Below, one piece after another: positions 18,672 to 26,412 of a DNA stretch of 41,776 nt. The DNA comes from Nocardioidaceae bacterium (GTDB lineage Bacteria > Actinomycetota > Actinomycetes > Propionibacteriales > Nocardioidaceae). The translations under genes were made by a program, and so were the position numbers. The stretch's first letter is position 1, and each line of letters starts with the position of its first letter. The notes beneath the pieces are model-generated. The model was not told where the DNA came from. It saw only the letters and a list, made by a program, of their open reading frames with translations, and did no database searches. The DNA lies in the NCBI GenBank assembly GCA_029268205.1, contig JAJUGK010000005.1, positions 1-41,776 on the forward strand, read 5' to 3'.

Positions 18672-19586
18672 GTGACCGTACTCACGACCACCGTCCCGTG
18701 GCGCTTCTTCGACGCCCGCGTGGCCGCCGTGCAGCCGCTGAGCCCCAGCTTCGTCCGAGTGACCCTCACCGGTCCCGACCTCGCCGACTTCGCCGACAAC
18801 GGGCTCGACCAGCGGTTCAAGCTGCTGCTCCCCGCTGCCGACGGCGGCTTCACCCACCTGCCGCGCGACCCGGACTGGTACGCCGGCTGGCGGGCGCTGC
18901 CCGACGCGCAGCGTCCCCCACTGCGGACCTACACCGTCCGCGCGGTCCGGCCCGAGCACGCCGAGGTCGACGTCGACATGGTGCGGCACGGCCTCACCGG
19001 GCCGGCCTCGACCTTCGCGGAGCAGGCTGCACCGGGCGACGAGGTGGTCGTGCTGGGTCCCAACGCGCGGTTCGACGGGTCGCACGGCGGGCTGGAGTTC
19101 CGGCCGCCCGCCGCGCACCTCGGCCCCTTCCTCCTCGCCGGCGACGAGACGGCCGTGCCCGCGATCGCGGTGATCCTCGAGCAACTGCCCGCCGAGGCGT
19201 ACGGCGAGGTGGTGCTGGAGGTGCCGCGGGCCGAGGACCGGCTCCCGCTGAGCGCGCCGGCCGGCATGCGCGTCACCTGGGCGGTGCGCGACGGTGCGGC
19301 GTACGGCTCCGCGCTCACCCCGGCCGTCGTCGAGGCCGTCGACCGTCTCGACCTGCCGCTGCTGCTCGCCGGCGAGGACGTCGAGGACCCCGCGGCCGAG
19401 GAGGTGCTGTGGGAGGTGCCCGACGAGGCCGCGGTCGATGCCGCCTCGCGCAGCATGTACGCCTGGCTGGCCGGCGAGGCCCGCGCGATCACCGGGCTGC
19501 GCCGTCACCTGGTCCGCGACGTCGGCGTCGACAAGCGCGCGGTCGCGTTCATGGGCTACTGGCGCGAGGGCGTCTCCGGCTCCTGA
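18672..19586 (+). CDS. Siderophore-interacting protein (ferric-siderophore reductase, ViuB/SIP family)
   Basis: A 304-residue flavin reductase-like protein that releases iron from imported ferric siderophores in the cytoplasm. The FAD-binding motif RTYTVR is at 85-90 in the N-terminal beta-barrel. The NAD(P)H-binding lobe begins near FLLAGDETAVPAI, and the family C-terminus GYWREG closes the protein. The GTG at 18672 gives the usual short N-terminus before FFDARVAAV. A classical iron box directly upstream predicts induction under iron limitation. No siderophore synthesis or uptake genes are in the window, so it probably serves uptake systems elsewhere. Confidence 0.93.
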   Translation: MTVLTTTVPWRFFDARVAAVQPLSPSFVRVTLTGPDLADFADNGLDQRFKLLLPAADGGFTHLPRDPDWYAGWRALPDAQRPPLRTYTVRAVRPEHAEVDVDMVRHGLTGPASTFAEQAAPGDEVVVLGPNARFDGSHGGLEFRPPAAHLGPFLLAGDETAVPAIAVILEQLPAEAYGEVVLEVPRAEDRLPLSAPAGMRVTWAVRDGAAYGSALTPAVVEAVDRLDLPLLLAGEDVEDPAAEEVLWEVPDEAAVDAASRSMYAWLAGEARAITGLRRHLVRDVGVDKRAVAFMGYWREGVSGS

Positions 19587-19590
19587 TCGC

Positions 19591-20505
19591 TCAGGCGGCG
19601 GGGGAGCGGCGCCGGTGCTCGAGGGCGTCGCGGGCGAGGTCGGCCAGCGCCTCGGAGACCCGGTGGTCGCGCTCGAGCGGGAGGTAGTGGCCGGCGCCGG
19701 GGATGATGCTCAGCCGAGCGCCGGGGACCGCCTCGGCGAGGCGTACGGCGTGGGCGGGCGGCGTCAGCAGGTCGCGGGAGCCCACCAGGACGTGCGTCGG
19801 AGTGCCCGCGAGCGCTCGCAGGCCGACGAGCCGGTCGTGGCGCATGAGGTCGCGGTAGAAGCCGCACATCGACTCGGGGGAGGTGTTGATGATGCCGTTG
19901 ACCGCCTGCCGCACGTCGACCCGGCGAGCGCCGGGCCCGAGCAGGAAGCGCCGGGCGATGAGGGTCTCGGTCATCGGGTGCCGACGCCGCTGGCGCCGGC
20001 TGAGCATCCGGGCGCGCGCGGCCAGGAGGGCGGGCAGCTGGGGCCGTAGCAGCTCCCCGGCGGCCGCGGGCAGGCCGAGGGTGACGGTGTCGAGCCCCCC
20101 GCCGGAGGTGGCCACGAACGCCACGCCCCGGACCCGGCCTTCGGGGCCGAACAGCTCCGGGCGCAGCGCCGCGAGCTCCATGATGGTCATCCCGCCCAGG
20201 GAGTGCCCGGCCAGCACCAGCGGACCGGCCGCGGCATGGGCGTCGATCACCTCGGCCAGGTCGGTGCCGAGCCGGGCGATCGTGGCCTCGTGCTCGGGCA
20301 CCCGGTCGGAGCGGCCGTGCCCGCGATGGTCGTAGCGCACCACCCGGACGTCATCGCCGAAGGCGCTGCGCAGGTCGAGTGCCTGGTAGCCCCAGGTCGT
20401 GAGGTCGGAGGCCCAACAGTGCGCGAGCAGCACGGTGAGCGGGGCGTCCGCAGGTCCGTCGACATGGACGTGCAGGACGCGTCCGTCCGCGGTGATGTGC
20501 TGCAC
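19591..20505 (-). CDS. Alpha/beta hydrolase
   Basis: A 304-residue alpha/beta-hydrolase-fold protein. The nucleophile elbow GHSLGG places S102, the acid is in VGSRDLLTPP, and the base is in GAGHYLPLE, giving a complete triad. The oxyanion strand reads LLAHCWASD, with Cys where HG is usual. A basic, mobile-looking cap region (ARARMLSRRQRRRH) sits mid-protein. No signal peptide is present. Substrate unknown; lipase, esterase or lactonase activity is possible. It converges on the siderophore-interacting gene and diverges from a MerR regulator across a repeat-rich region, which suggests but does not prove control by that regulator. Confidence 0.87.
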   Translation of the reverse strand: MQHITADGRVLHVHVDGPADAPLTVLLAHCWASDLTTWGYQALDLRSAFGDDVRVVRYDHRGHGRSDRVPEHEATIARLGTDLAEVIDAHAAAGPLVLAGHSLGGMTIMELAALRPELFGPEGRVRGVAFVATSGGGLDTVTLGLPAAAGELLRPQLPALLAARARMLSRRQRRRHPMTETLIARRFLLGPGARRVDVRQAVNGIINTSPESMCGFYRDLMRHDRLVGLRALAGTPTHVLVGSRDLLTPPAHAVRLAEAVPGARLSIIPGAGHYLPLERDHRVSEALADLARDALEHRRRSPAA

Positions 20506-20537
20506 CAGGCCTCCTCGGGGTCCCGCCGCCCACCTGC

Positions 20538-20579
20538 CAGCCGGAACCTGACAGCCCGAACGTGACAGCCAGAACGTGA
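20538..20579 (+). repeat. Three 14-bp direct repeats between the hydrolase and MerR genes
   Basis: CAGCCGGAACCTGA, CAGCCCGAACGTGA and CAGCCAGAACGTGA run head to tail with only one to three differences. The next 14 bases start CAG and merge into the palindrome at 20582-20594. The array lies 33 bases upstream of the hydrolase start codon. Confidence 0.8.
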
Positions 20580-20581
20580 CA

Positions 20582-20594
20582 GTGACGATGTCAC
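20582..20594. promoter_or_regulatory. Candidate operator palindrome
   Basis: GTGAC-GAT-GTCAC is a perfect inverted repeat. A wider overlapping one, TGACA(N7)TGTCA, spans 20577-20593. It lies between divergent regulator and hydrolase genes, so it is a plausible operator for either gene; the bound protein is unknown. Confidence 0.45.
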
Positions 20595-20666
20595 ATGCAG
20601 CCTGCCATCGCCGACCCCGGCGGTGTCAAGGACGCCGCGTCGCCGCCGGAGTGAGAGGATCCCCAC

Positions 20667-21494
20667 GTGAGTGCTGCCGAACGCCCCGACGACGGCGCGG
20701 AGTCCGGCTCCGCGGACCGCCCGCCCGAGCGTGCCGACCTCACCGTCGACCAGCTCGCCGCCGCCGTCGGGATGACGGTGCGCAACGTGCGTGCCTACGC
20801 CTCACGCGGACTGCTCGCCCCGCCCCGGCTGGTCGGGCGCACCGGCTACTACGGCCCCGAGCACGTCAACCGGCTGCGACTGATCCGCGACCTCCTGGAG
20901 CGCGGCTACACCCTGGCGGCCATCGAGCAGACCCTCGAGCGCAACCCGCAGCTGTCCGAGGCGCACATGCTCGACCTGATGAACACCCTCGCGCACCCGC
21001 TCGGACGCCCCGAGGAGCCCGAGGACATCGAGGAGACGCTGCTGACCCACCTGGCCCGGGTCGAGCACGACCCGGAGTTCGTGCAGTCGCTGATCGACGT
21101 CGGCCTGCTCGAGCGGGTCGGGCCGAGCACGCTGCGGATGCACCGGCCGGTGCTGGTGCGGGCCGGCATCCAGGCGCTCGCGCTGGGGATGGAGCGCGAC
21201 AGCGTGCTCGCGCTGTGGGCCCACATCTCCGAGCGGCTGCACGAGGTGGCCCGGGCGGCGGTGCAGACCTACCGCGACGAGATCTGGCGCCCCTTCAGCG
21301 AGGCCGGACTCCCCGAGGACGAGTGGCCCCGGATGCTCTCCTCGATCGAGTCGATCCTCCCGGTGGTCTCCCAGGCCGTGCTGGCGATCTTCCGCGACGA
21401 GCTCAGCAGTGTCGTGGAGGAGGTCATGGGCGAGGAGATCGCCGCCCTGGGCGGCGAGGCGCACCGGGGCGCCCGGGGAGTGAGCGCCGGATGA
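20667..21494 (+). CDS. MerR-family transcriptional regulator
   Basis: A 275-residue regulator. The MerR winged-helix domain covers about 24-93, including [25 protein letters not shown] and the wing [11 protein letters not shown] followed by [19 protein letters not shown]. The remaining 180 residues form a long helical effector domain of a kind seen in actinobacterial MerR proteins, with no metal-binding cysteines, so a metal sensor is unlikely. The GTG at 20667 is preceded by GAGAGGA (20653-20659), which could act as a ribosome site or, as GAGGAT, as the -10 of a leaderless start. It diverges from the hydrolase, and its stop overlaps the ispF start. Confidence 0.88.
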   Translation: MSAAERPDDGAESGSADRPPERADLTVDQLAAAVGMTVRNVRAYASRGLLAPPRLVGRTGYYGPEHVNRLRLIRDLLERGYTLAAIEQTLERNPQLSEAHMLDLMNTLAHPLGRPEEPEDIEETLLTHLARVEHDPEFVQSLIDVGLLERVGPSTLRMHRPVLVRAGIQALALGMERDSVLALWAHISERLHEVARAAVQTYRDEIWRPFSEAGLPEDEWPRMLSSIESILPVVSQAVLAIFRDELSSVVEEVMGEEIAALGGEAHRGARGVSAG

Positions 21495-22069
21495 GTGCGA
21501 TGGGTGAGCCGATGGGTGAGCCGATGGGTGAGCCGATGGGTGAGAAGGACAGCCCCGACCGGGACCCGGTTGCGGGGATGGTCGTGCCCCGGGTCGGCAT
21601 CGGCACCGACGTCCACCGGCTGGCCCCCGGGGTGCCGATGCACCTCGCCGGACTGCACTGGCCCGAGGAGGACCACGGGCTGGAGGGCCACTCCGACGCC
21701 GACGTCGCCGCCCATGCACTCTGCGACGCGCTGCTCTCGGCCGCGGGGCTGGGCGACCTGGGCCAGCACTTCGGCACCGCCGAGCCGCAGTGGGCCGGCG
21801 CCAGCGGGTCGCGGCTGCTCGCCGAGACCGTACGCCGGGTCCGCGAGGCAGGGTTCGCCGTCGCCAACGTCGCGGTGCAGGTGATCGGCAACCGTCCCCG
21901 GCTCGGGCCCCGGCGGGACGAGGCGCGCGCGGCGCTCGAGGCCGCCGTGGGGGCGCCGGTGAGCCTGAGCGCCACCACCACCGACGGGCTGGGGCTGACG
22001 GGGCGGGGTGAGGGCGTCGCGGCCGTCGCGACTGCGCTGGTGGTCCCGCTCCCGGCGCAGCGGGGCTGA
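21491..22069 (+). CDS. ispF: 2-C-methyl-D-erythritol 2,4-cyclodiphosphate synthase
   Basis: The fifth-step enzyme of the MEP isoprenoid pathway, forming the cyclic diphosphate. The zinc ligands are D40 and H42 in GIGTDVH and H75 in [13 protein letters not shown]. The C-terminal [14 protein letters not shown] binds the diphosphate. The start is ambiguous. The ATG at 21491 overlaps the MerR stop (ATGA) and reads through a fourfold MGEP-type repeat, while the ATG at 21578 would give [11 protein letters not shown], the normal family N-terminus. The core enzyme is intact either way. Mycobacteria place it beside carD and ispD; ispD is not seen in this window. Confidence 0.93.
   Translation: MSAMGEPMGEPMGEPMGEKDSPDRDPVAGMVVPRVGIGTDVHRLAPGVPMHLAGLHWPEEDHGLEGHSDADVAAHALCDALLSAAGLGDLGQHFGTAEPQWAGASGSRLLAETVRRVREAGFAVANVAVQVIGNRPRLGPRRDEARAALEAAVGAPVSLSATTTDGLGLTGRGEGVAAVATALVVPLPAQRG
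21500..21547 (+). repeat. Four 12-bp tandem repeats at the 5' end of ispF
   Basis: ATGGGTGAGCCG occurs three times in a row, followed by ATGGGTGAGAAG. The unit keeps the reading frame and codes MGEP, so every unit offers an in-frame ATG. Copy number could vary without disrupting the enzyme. Confidence 0.9.
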
Positions 22070-22096
22070 CTCCGCCGACGATCCTCTGGTCGGTGA

Positions 22097-23689
22097 TCAG
22101 GAGGTCGAGAAGTCGACCTCGTGCCAGCCGGTCGCGCCGTCGGGCACCACGTCGCGTCGGACCGAGGTCTGCGTGGAGCCGGAGCGGTCGGTCGCGCGGA
22201 CGGTCACCAGGTGGTCCCCGGCTGGAGCGTCGACCTCGGCGCGCCACTGCACCCAGGTGTCGTCGCGACCCGGGCCGGTGGGCACCGCGCCGAGCCGGGC
22301 GGCGACCCAGGGGCCACCGTCGAGGCGGACCTCGACCCGGTCGATGCCGGTGTGCTGCGCCCAGGCGACGCCGGCGATCGTGACCGGCCCGGCGGGCAGG
22401 TCCGTGCCCGAGCGGGGCACGTCGATGCGCGACATCGTGCGGACCGGGCCCTCCTCGGCCCACCCGCGCTCGGTCCAGTAGGCCTCCACCTCGGCGAACC
22501 GGGTGACCTCGAGGTCGACGAGCCACTTGGTCGCCGAGACGTAGCCGAAGAGGCCGGGCACCACCATCCGCGCCGGGAAGCCGTGCTCGAGCGGCAGCGG
22601 CTCCCCGTTCATCGCCAGCGCGACAAGGGCGTTGCGGTCGTCGGTGAGTGCGGTCAGCGGGGTCGCGCAGGTCCAGCCGTCCTGCGAGGTCTGGAGGACC
22701 GCGTCGGCGTCGGGGCGCACGCCGGCACGCGCCAGCAGGTCCGCGACGCGGACCCCGCTCCACCAGGCGTTGCCGACCAGGTCGCCGCCGACCGGGTTCG
22801 ACACGCAGCACAGGGTGATCCAGGCCTGGGTCAGCTCCATCGTGGCGAGGTCGTCGTACCCCAGCACGATCTCGCGCTCGACCAGGCCGTGGATCCGCAG
22901 TTGCCACTGCTCCGGATCGATCGTGGGCACCACCAGCGCGGTGTCGATGCGATAGAAGTCATCGGCCGGCGTGCGCCACGGCTGCGCCCCCACCTCGCGG
23001 AGGTCGCGCAGGAGGTCGGCACCCGGCGGCGGGGTTCCGCGCGTCGCCGGGAGCCGCACCAGGCGCCGGGTCGCCTCGACGACCTCGCGGGCCCGACTCA
23101 CCGAGCGACCGACGGCGGCCGCGACGAGCCCGGCGGCCGCGACCGCTCCGGCCCGGACCAGGACCGTACGGCGCGTGCTCCCGCCCGACCCGGGGCCCTC
23201 GGCCGCGGCGTCGCCCGGCTCCTCGGAGGGGCGGGCCGTGTGGAGCGGGCTCAGCAGCAGCGCGAGCGCCAGCAGCCAGGCGAGGGTTCCTGCCACCACG
23301 GGGAGGGCGTCGGCGCTGGCGGCGCCGGGACGGGCCAGCGCAGCCAGGGTGCCGAGGACACCCAGCGCCCCCACGAGCACCGCGGGCCACACCGCGCTGC
23401 GTGCGGCGAGGACGGCCGCGAGCGCACCGACCAGCGCCACCACCGCCACGATCCCACCGAGGAGCAGCGGCTTGTCCCACGTGCCGACGAGGTCGATGGC
23501 GAGCTCGGCCAGCGCGCCGGGGGTGCGCTCCACGACCTCCTCGCCGACCGCCGCAACGGGGTGAACCCGCAGGTGCAGGACGGCGCGCACCAGTTCGGCC
23601 ACGGCCAGCGCGGCGCCGGCGGCGAGGCATCCGAGCAGGATGCGGGCCACCACCAGGGCGGGGGAGTCCTTCCCCGAGCGTGCGTGCAC
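22097..23689 (-). CDS. Membrane-anchored molybdopterin oxidoreductase (sulfite oxidase family)
   Basis: A 530-residue protein with five N-terminal hydrophobic helices (about 11-38, 74-96, 100-119, 129-148 and 176-194) before an extracytoplasmic enzyme domain. The catalytic domain has the oxidoreductase-molybdopterin motif ITLCCVSNPVGGDLVGN, with C294 or C295 as the Mo ligand. It ends in a Mo-co dimerisation-like region (VTIAGVAWAQHTGIDRVEV). A twin-arginine motif STRRTVLVRAG (RR at 173-174) precedes the fifth helix, consistent with Sec insertion of four helices and Tat export of the folded domain. The start is unsure: the GTG at 23689 is used, but GGGAGG abuts it. Substrate unknown; reductase or oxidase both possible. 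Confidence 0.88.
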   Translation of the reverse strand: MHARSGKDSPALVVARILLGCLAAGAALAVAELVRAVLHLRVHPVAAVGEEVVERTPGALAELAIDLVGTWDKPLLLGGIVAVVALVGALAAVLAARSAVWPAVLVGALGVLGTLAALARPGAASADALPVVAGTLAWLLALALLLSPLHTARPSEEPGDAAAEGPGSGGSTRRTVLVRAGAVAAAGLVAAAVGRSVSRAREVVEATRRLVRLPATRGTPPPGADLLRDLREVGAQPWRTPADDFYRIDTALVVPTIDPEQWQLRIHGLVEREIVLGYDDLATMELTQAWITLCCVSNPVGGDLVGNAWWSGVRVADLLARAGVRPDADAVLQTSQDGWTCATPLTALTDDRNALVALAMNGEPLPLEHGFPARMVVPGLFGYVSATKWLVDLEVTRFAEVEAYWTERGWAEEGPVRTMSRIDVPRSGTDLPAGPVTIAGVAWAQHTGIDRVEVRLDGGPWVAARLGAVPTGPGRDDTWVQWRAEVDAPAGDHLVTVRATDRSGSTQTSVRRDVVPDGATGWHEVDFSTS

Positions 23690-23742
23690 CCTCCCATCGT
23701 GGCCGATCGGGCGAACCGGTTGCCGGACCCGGCCACCTGGCC

Positions 23743-23748
23743 TACTGT
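23743..23748 (+). promoter_or_regulatory. Probable -10 element of the P450 operon
   Basis: TACTGT ends eight bases before the TetR ATG with no ribosome-binding site between them, indicating a leaderless first gene. It overlaps the palindrome described next. Confidence 0.5.
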
Positions 23749-23768
23749 CTGGACACATGTCCAGTCAG
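23745..23768. promoter_or_regulatory. TetR-type operator spanning the regulator's start codon
   Basis: The core CTGGACA-CA-TGTCCAG at 23749-23764 has perfect 7-bp arms. Extended to 11-bp arms (23745-23768) only one pair mismatches. The ATG at 23757 lies within the right arm. A dimeric TetR repressor bound here would cover the start site, so autoregulation and control of the whole operon are likely. Confidence 0.7.
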
Positions 23769-24398
23769 CTGTCTGCCACGTCGTCGCCGGGTGGGGGGTC
23801 CCACACCCGCCGGGAGCTGAACCGGCGCCAGGCCGACACCGTCGCGCGGGTGCTGACCGCCGCCCACGACGAGTTGCGCGCGGTCGGGTACGACGGCCTG
23901 ACGATCCGGTCGGTCGCCGCCCGCGCCGGCGTCGCCCCCGCGACGGCGTACACCTACTTCGGCTCCAAGAACCACCTCGTCGCCGAGCTCTTCGCCCGGC
24001 GGATGGCCGAGCACATGGCCGCCCACATGCGGGAGCGTCCCTTCGACGGCGATCCCGCGACCCCGGCCGAGGCGGTCGACCGCGTGGTCGCGCTGGTCCG
24101 CGAGGTGACCGGGTTCCTGGCCGCCGAGCCGGAGATCGCCAGCGCCGTGACCCCGGCCCTGCTCGGCAGCGACCCGGACGTGCAGCACCTGCGGCTGCGC
24201 ATCGGCGGGGGCTGGGCGGAGTGGTTCGCCGCGGCCCTCGGCCCCCGCGCGGTCGCCACCCAGCCCGACCTGCTCGACGCGCTGATGCTGATGCTCAGCG
24301 GCGGCCTGCTGCAGAGCGGCATGGGCCTGATGACCTACCCGCAGCTCGGCGAACGGCTGACCCGGGCCGTCCGCGTGATCATGGAGGACCTCCGATGA
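23757..24398 (+). CDS. TetR-family transcriptional regulator of the CYP51 operon
   Basis: A 213-residue regulator. The DNA-binding domain covers about 25-75, with the recognition-helix region VAARAGVAPATAYTYFGSKNHLVAELF, and the rest is the helical ligand-binding domain. The start ATG at 23757 was chosen over longer readings because it sits inside a TetR-like palindrome right after a good -10 and the domain begins 20-25 residues later. The stop overlaps the next gene's start (ATGA). Gene order (regulator, CYP123-like, SDR, CYP51) corresponds to Rv0767c and neighbours of M. tuberculosis. The inducer is unknown but is probably the pathway substrate. Confidence 0.9.
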   Translation: MSSQLSATSSPGGGSHTRRELNRRQADTVARVLTAAHDELRAVGYDGLTIRSVAARAGVAPATAYTYFGSKNHLVAELFARRMAEHMAAHMRERPFDGDPATPAEAVDRVVALVREVTGFLAAEPEIASAVTPALLGSDPDVQHLRLRIGGGWAEWFAAALGPRAVATQPDLLDALMLMLSGGLLQSGMGLMTYPQLGERLTRAVRVIMEDLR

Positions 24399-25627
24399 CC
24401 ACCATTCAGGACCCGTCGGCCGGTCCGCTCGTGCTGGACCCCTACGACTACGCCTTCCAGGACGACCCCTACCCCACCTACGCGCGGCTGCGCGCCGAGG
24501 CACCGCTGTACTACAACGCCGACCTCGACTTCTGGGCGATCACGCGGCACGCCGACGTCGCGGCCGCCTTCCGCGACGACGCGACCTTCTCCAACCGGAT
24601 GGGCGTCTCGCTGGACGCCACCGCCTGGTCGCCGCACGCCTACAAGACGATGTCGTTCCTCGCGCTCGATGGCAGGGACCAGCAGCGGCTGCGCTCGCTG
24701 GTGTCGAAGGCGTTCACCCCCCGCCGGGTCCGGGAGCTCACCCCGCAGGTGCAGGCGTTGACCGAGAAGTACCTCGGGCTGGCCCTCGCCGACGGCGAGG
24801 AGCACGACTGGATCGGGGAGGTCGCCGGCAAGCTCCCGATGGACGTCATCTCCGAGATGATGGGCGTCCCCGAGTCCGACCGGGCGGAGGTACGCCGGTT
24901 GGCCGACCTGGTCGTCCACCGCGAGGAGGGCATCCGCGACGTCCCGCCCGCGGCGATGGAGGCGTCGCTGACGCTGATGACCTACTACGCCGAGATGGTC
25001 GCCCAGCGTCGCCGGCGCCCCACCGAGGACCTCACCTCGGCGCTGCTGGAGGCCGAGAACGACGGCGACCGGCTCGCCGACGAGGAGGTCATGGCCTTCC
25101 TCTTCCTCATGGTGGTGGCCGGCAACGAGACCACCACCAAGCTGCTCGGCAACGCGCTGTTCCACCTCGCCCAGCACCCCGAGCAGCGGGCCGAGGTGTT
25201 CGCGCGCGCCGACGACCCGGCGCTCGTGGTGCCGTGGATCGAGGAGACGCTGCGCCACGACACCTCGAGCCAGATGCTGGCGCGCCACCTGCTGCGGGAC
25301 TACGAGCTCGACGGCGTCACCGCGCCCGCGGGGTCCCGGGCGATCCTCGTCATCGGCTCGGCGAACCGCGACGAGACGGTCTTCACCGACCCCACCCGCT
25401 ACGACATCCACCGGTCCCGGGAGGAGTTGGCCAACATCGTCTCCTTCGGTGGCGGCCGCCACTTCTGCCTCGGTGCCAACCTGGCCCGGTTGGAGGCGCG
25501 GATCGTGCTGGAGGAGTTCGTCCGCCGGGTCCGTGATTTCGAGGTCGCCGGCGACCGGGCCCGGCGCGTCCACTCCATCAGCGTGCGCGGCTTCGCCTCG
25601 CTCCCAGTGACGGTGAGGATGCGCTGA
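24395..25627 (+). CDS. Cytochrome P450, CYP123-like
   Basis: A 410-residue soluble P450 monooxygenase. The heme-binding loop FGGGRHFCLG places the cysteine ligand at C358. The I-helix oxygen-activation motif is AGNETTT and the K-helix is EETLR. Long stretches (LVSKAFTPRRVREL, KLPMDVISEMMGVP, VMAFLFLMVVAGNETTTKLL) recall M. tuberculosis CYP123 (Rv0766c), whose substrate is unknown. It overlaps the TetR stop and the SDR start by a few bases, so it is translated as part of one operon. Electrons are probably supplied by the ferredoxin encoded three genes downstream plus a reductase not seen here. Confidence 0.93.
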   Translation: MTTIQDPSAGPLVLDPYDYAFQDDPYPTYARLRAEAPLYYNADLDFWAITRHADVAAAFRDDATFSNRMGVSLDATAWSPHAYKTMSFLALDGRDQQRLRSLVSKAFTPRRVRELTPQVQALTEKYLGLALADGEEHDWIGEVAGKLPMDVISEMMGVPESDRAEVRRLADLVVHREEGIRDVPPAAMEASLTLMTYYAEMVAQRRRRPTEDLTSALLEAENDGDRLADEEVMAFLFLMVVAGNETTTKLLGNALFHLAQHPEQRAEVFARADDPALVVPWIEETLRHDTSSQMLARHLLRDYELDGVTAPAGSRAILVIGSANRDETVFTDPTRYDIHRSREELANIVSFGGGRHFCLGANLARLEARIVLEEFVRRVRDFEVAGDRARRVHSISVRGFASLPVTVRMR

Positions 25628-26412
25628 TGGCCCGCCCCGACAAGTACGCCCAGCCCGAGCGCCGCCCCGCGGTCGTCACCGGCGCCTCCTCGGGCATCGG
25701 TGCGGCCACCGCCGAGGCGTTGGCCGCCGCGGGCTTCCCCGTCGCGCTCGGTGCCCGCCGGGTCGAGCGGCTCCAGGAGATCGCCGCGCGCATCCGCGAC
25801 GCCGGCGGCGAGGCGGTCGCCCACGCCCTCGACCTCACCGACGACGCGTCCGTGGCCGAGTTCGGCGCGAAGGTGACCGCCGATCTCGGCGACGTCGAGG
25901 TCGTCGTCTCCAACGCCGGATCGCTCACCCCCGGCCGCGTCCACGAGGCCGACCCGGAGCTCTTCACCCGGCACCTCGACGTCAACATCGTCGGGGCGCA
26001 GCGCCTGTGCCGCACCTTCCTGCCGGGGATGATCGAGCGCCGGCGCGGCGACGTCTGCTTCGTCTCCTCCGACGTCGCCGTTCGCGCCCGGCCGTTCATG
26101 ACGTCCTACGCCGCCGGCAAGTGGGGCCTGGAGGGCATGGTCCACGCCCTGCAGATGGAGCTCGAGGGCACCGGCGTCCGCGCCAGCATCGTCCGCCCCG
26201 GCCCGACCCACAGCGAGATGGGCTCGGACTGGACCCCCGAGGAGGTCGAGACCGTCATCAACGGCTGGGTCCGGTTCGGGCACGCGCGCCACCAGCACTT
26301 CCTCAAGCCCGCCGCCCTCGCGGCGGCGATCACGACCGTCGTGTCCGCCCCGCGCGGCGTGCACCTCAACCTCGTCGAGGTCAACCCCGAAGCCCCTGTG
26401 GAGGATCGATGA
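25627..26412 (+). CDS. SDR-family oxidoreductase between the two P450 genes
   Basis: A 261-residue classical short-chain dehydrogenase. The cofactor motif TGASSGIG is near residue 20, NAGS follows at the NNAG position, and the active site is VSSDVAVR followed by SYAAGKWGL (YxxxK). GARRVER after the cofactor motif suggests NADP. It shares the operon by one-base and four-base overlaps (TGATG, ATGA) and corresponds in position to Rv0765c. A role in oxidising or reducing an alcohol or ketone created by the P450s is inferred from context only. Confidence 0.9.
   Translation: MARPDKYAQPERRPAVVTGASSGIGAATAEALAAAGFPVALGARRVERLQEIAARIRDAGGEAVAHALDLTDDASVAEFGAKVTADLGDVEVVVSNAGSLTPGRVHEADPELFTRHLDVNIVGAQRLCRTFLPGMIERRRGDVCFVSSDVAVRARPFMTSYAAGKWGLEGMVHALQMELEGTGVRASIVRPGPTHSEMGSDWTPEEVETVINGWVRFGHARHQHFLKPAALAAAITTVVSAPRGVHLNLVEVNPEAPVEDR

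Noticed and set aside
20802-22907. A 701-codon reverse open frame across merR, ispF and part of the molybdoenzyme
   Set aside because: It overlaps well-supported genes in other frames and shows no conserved motif.
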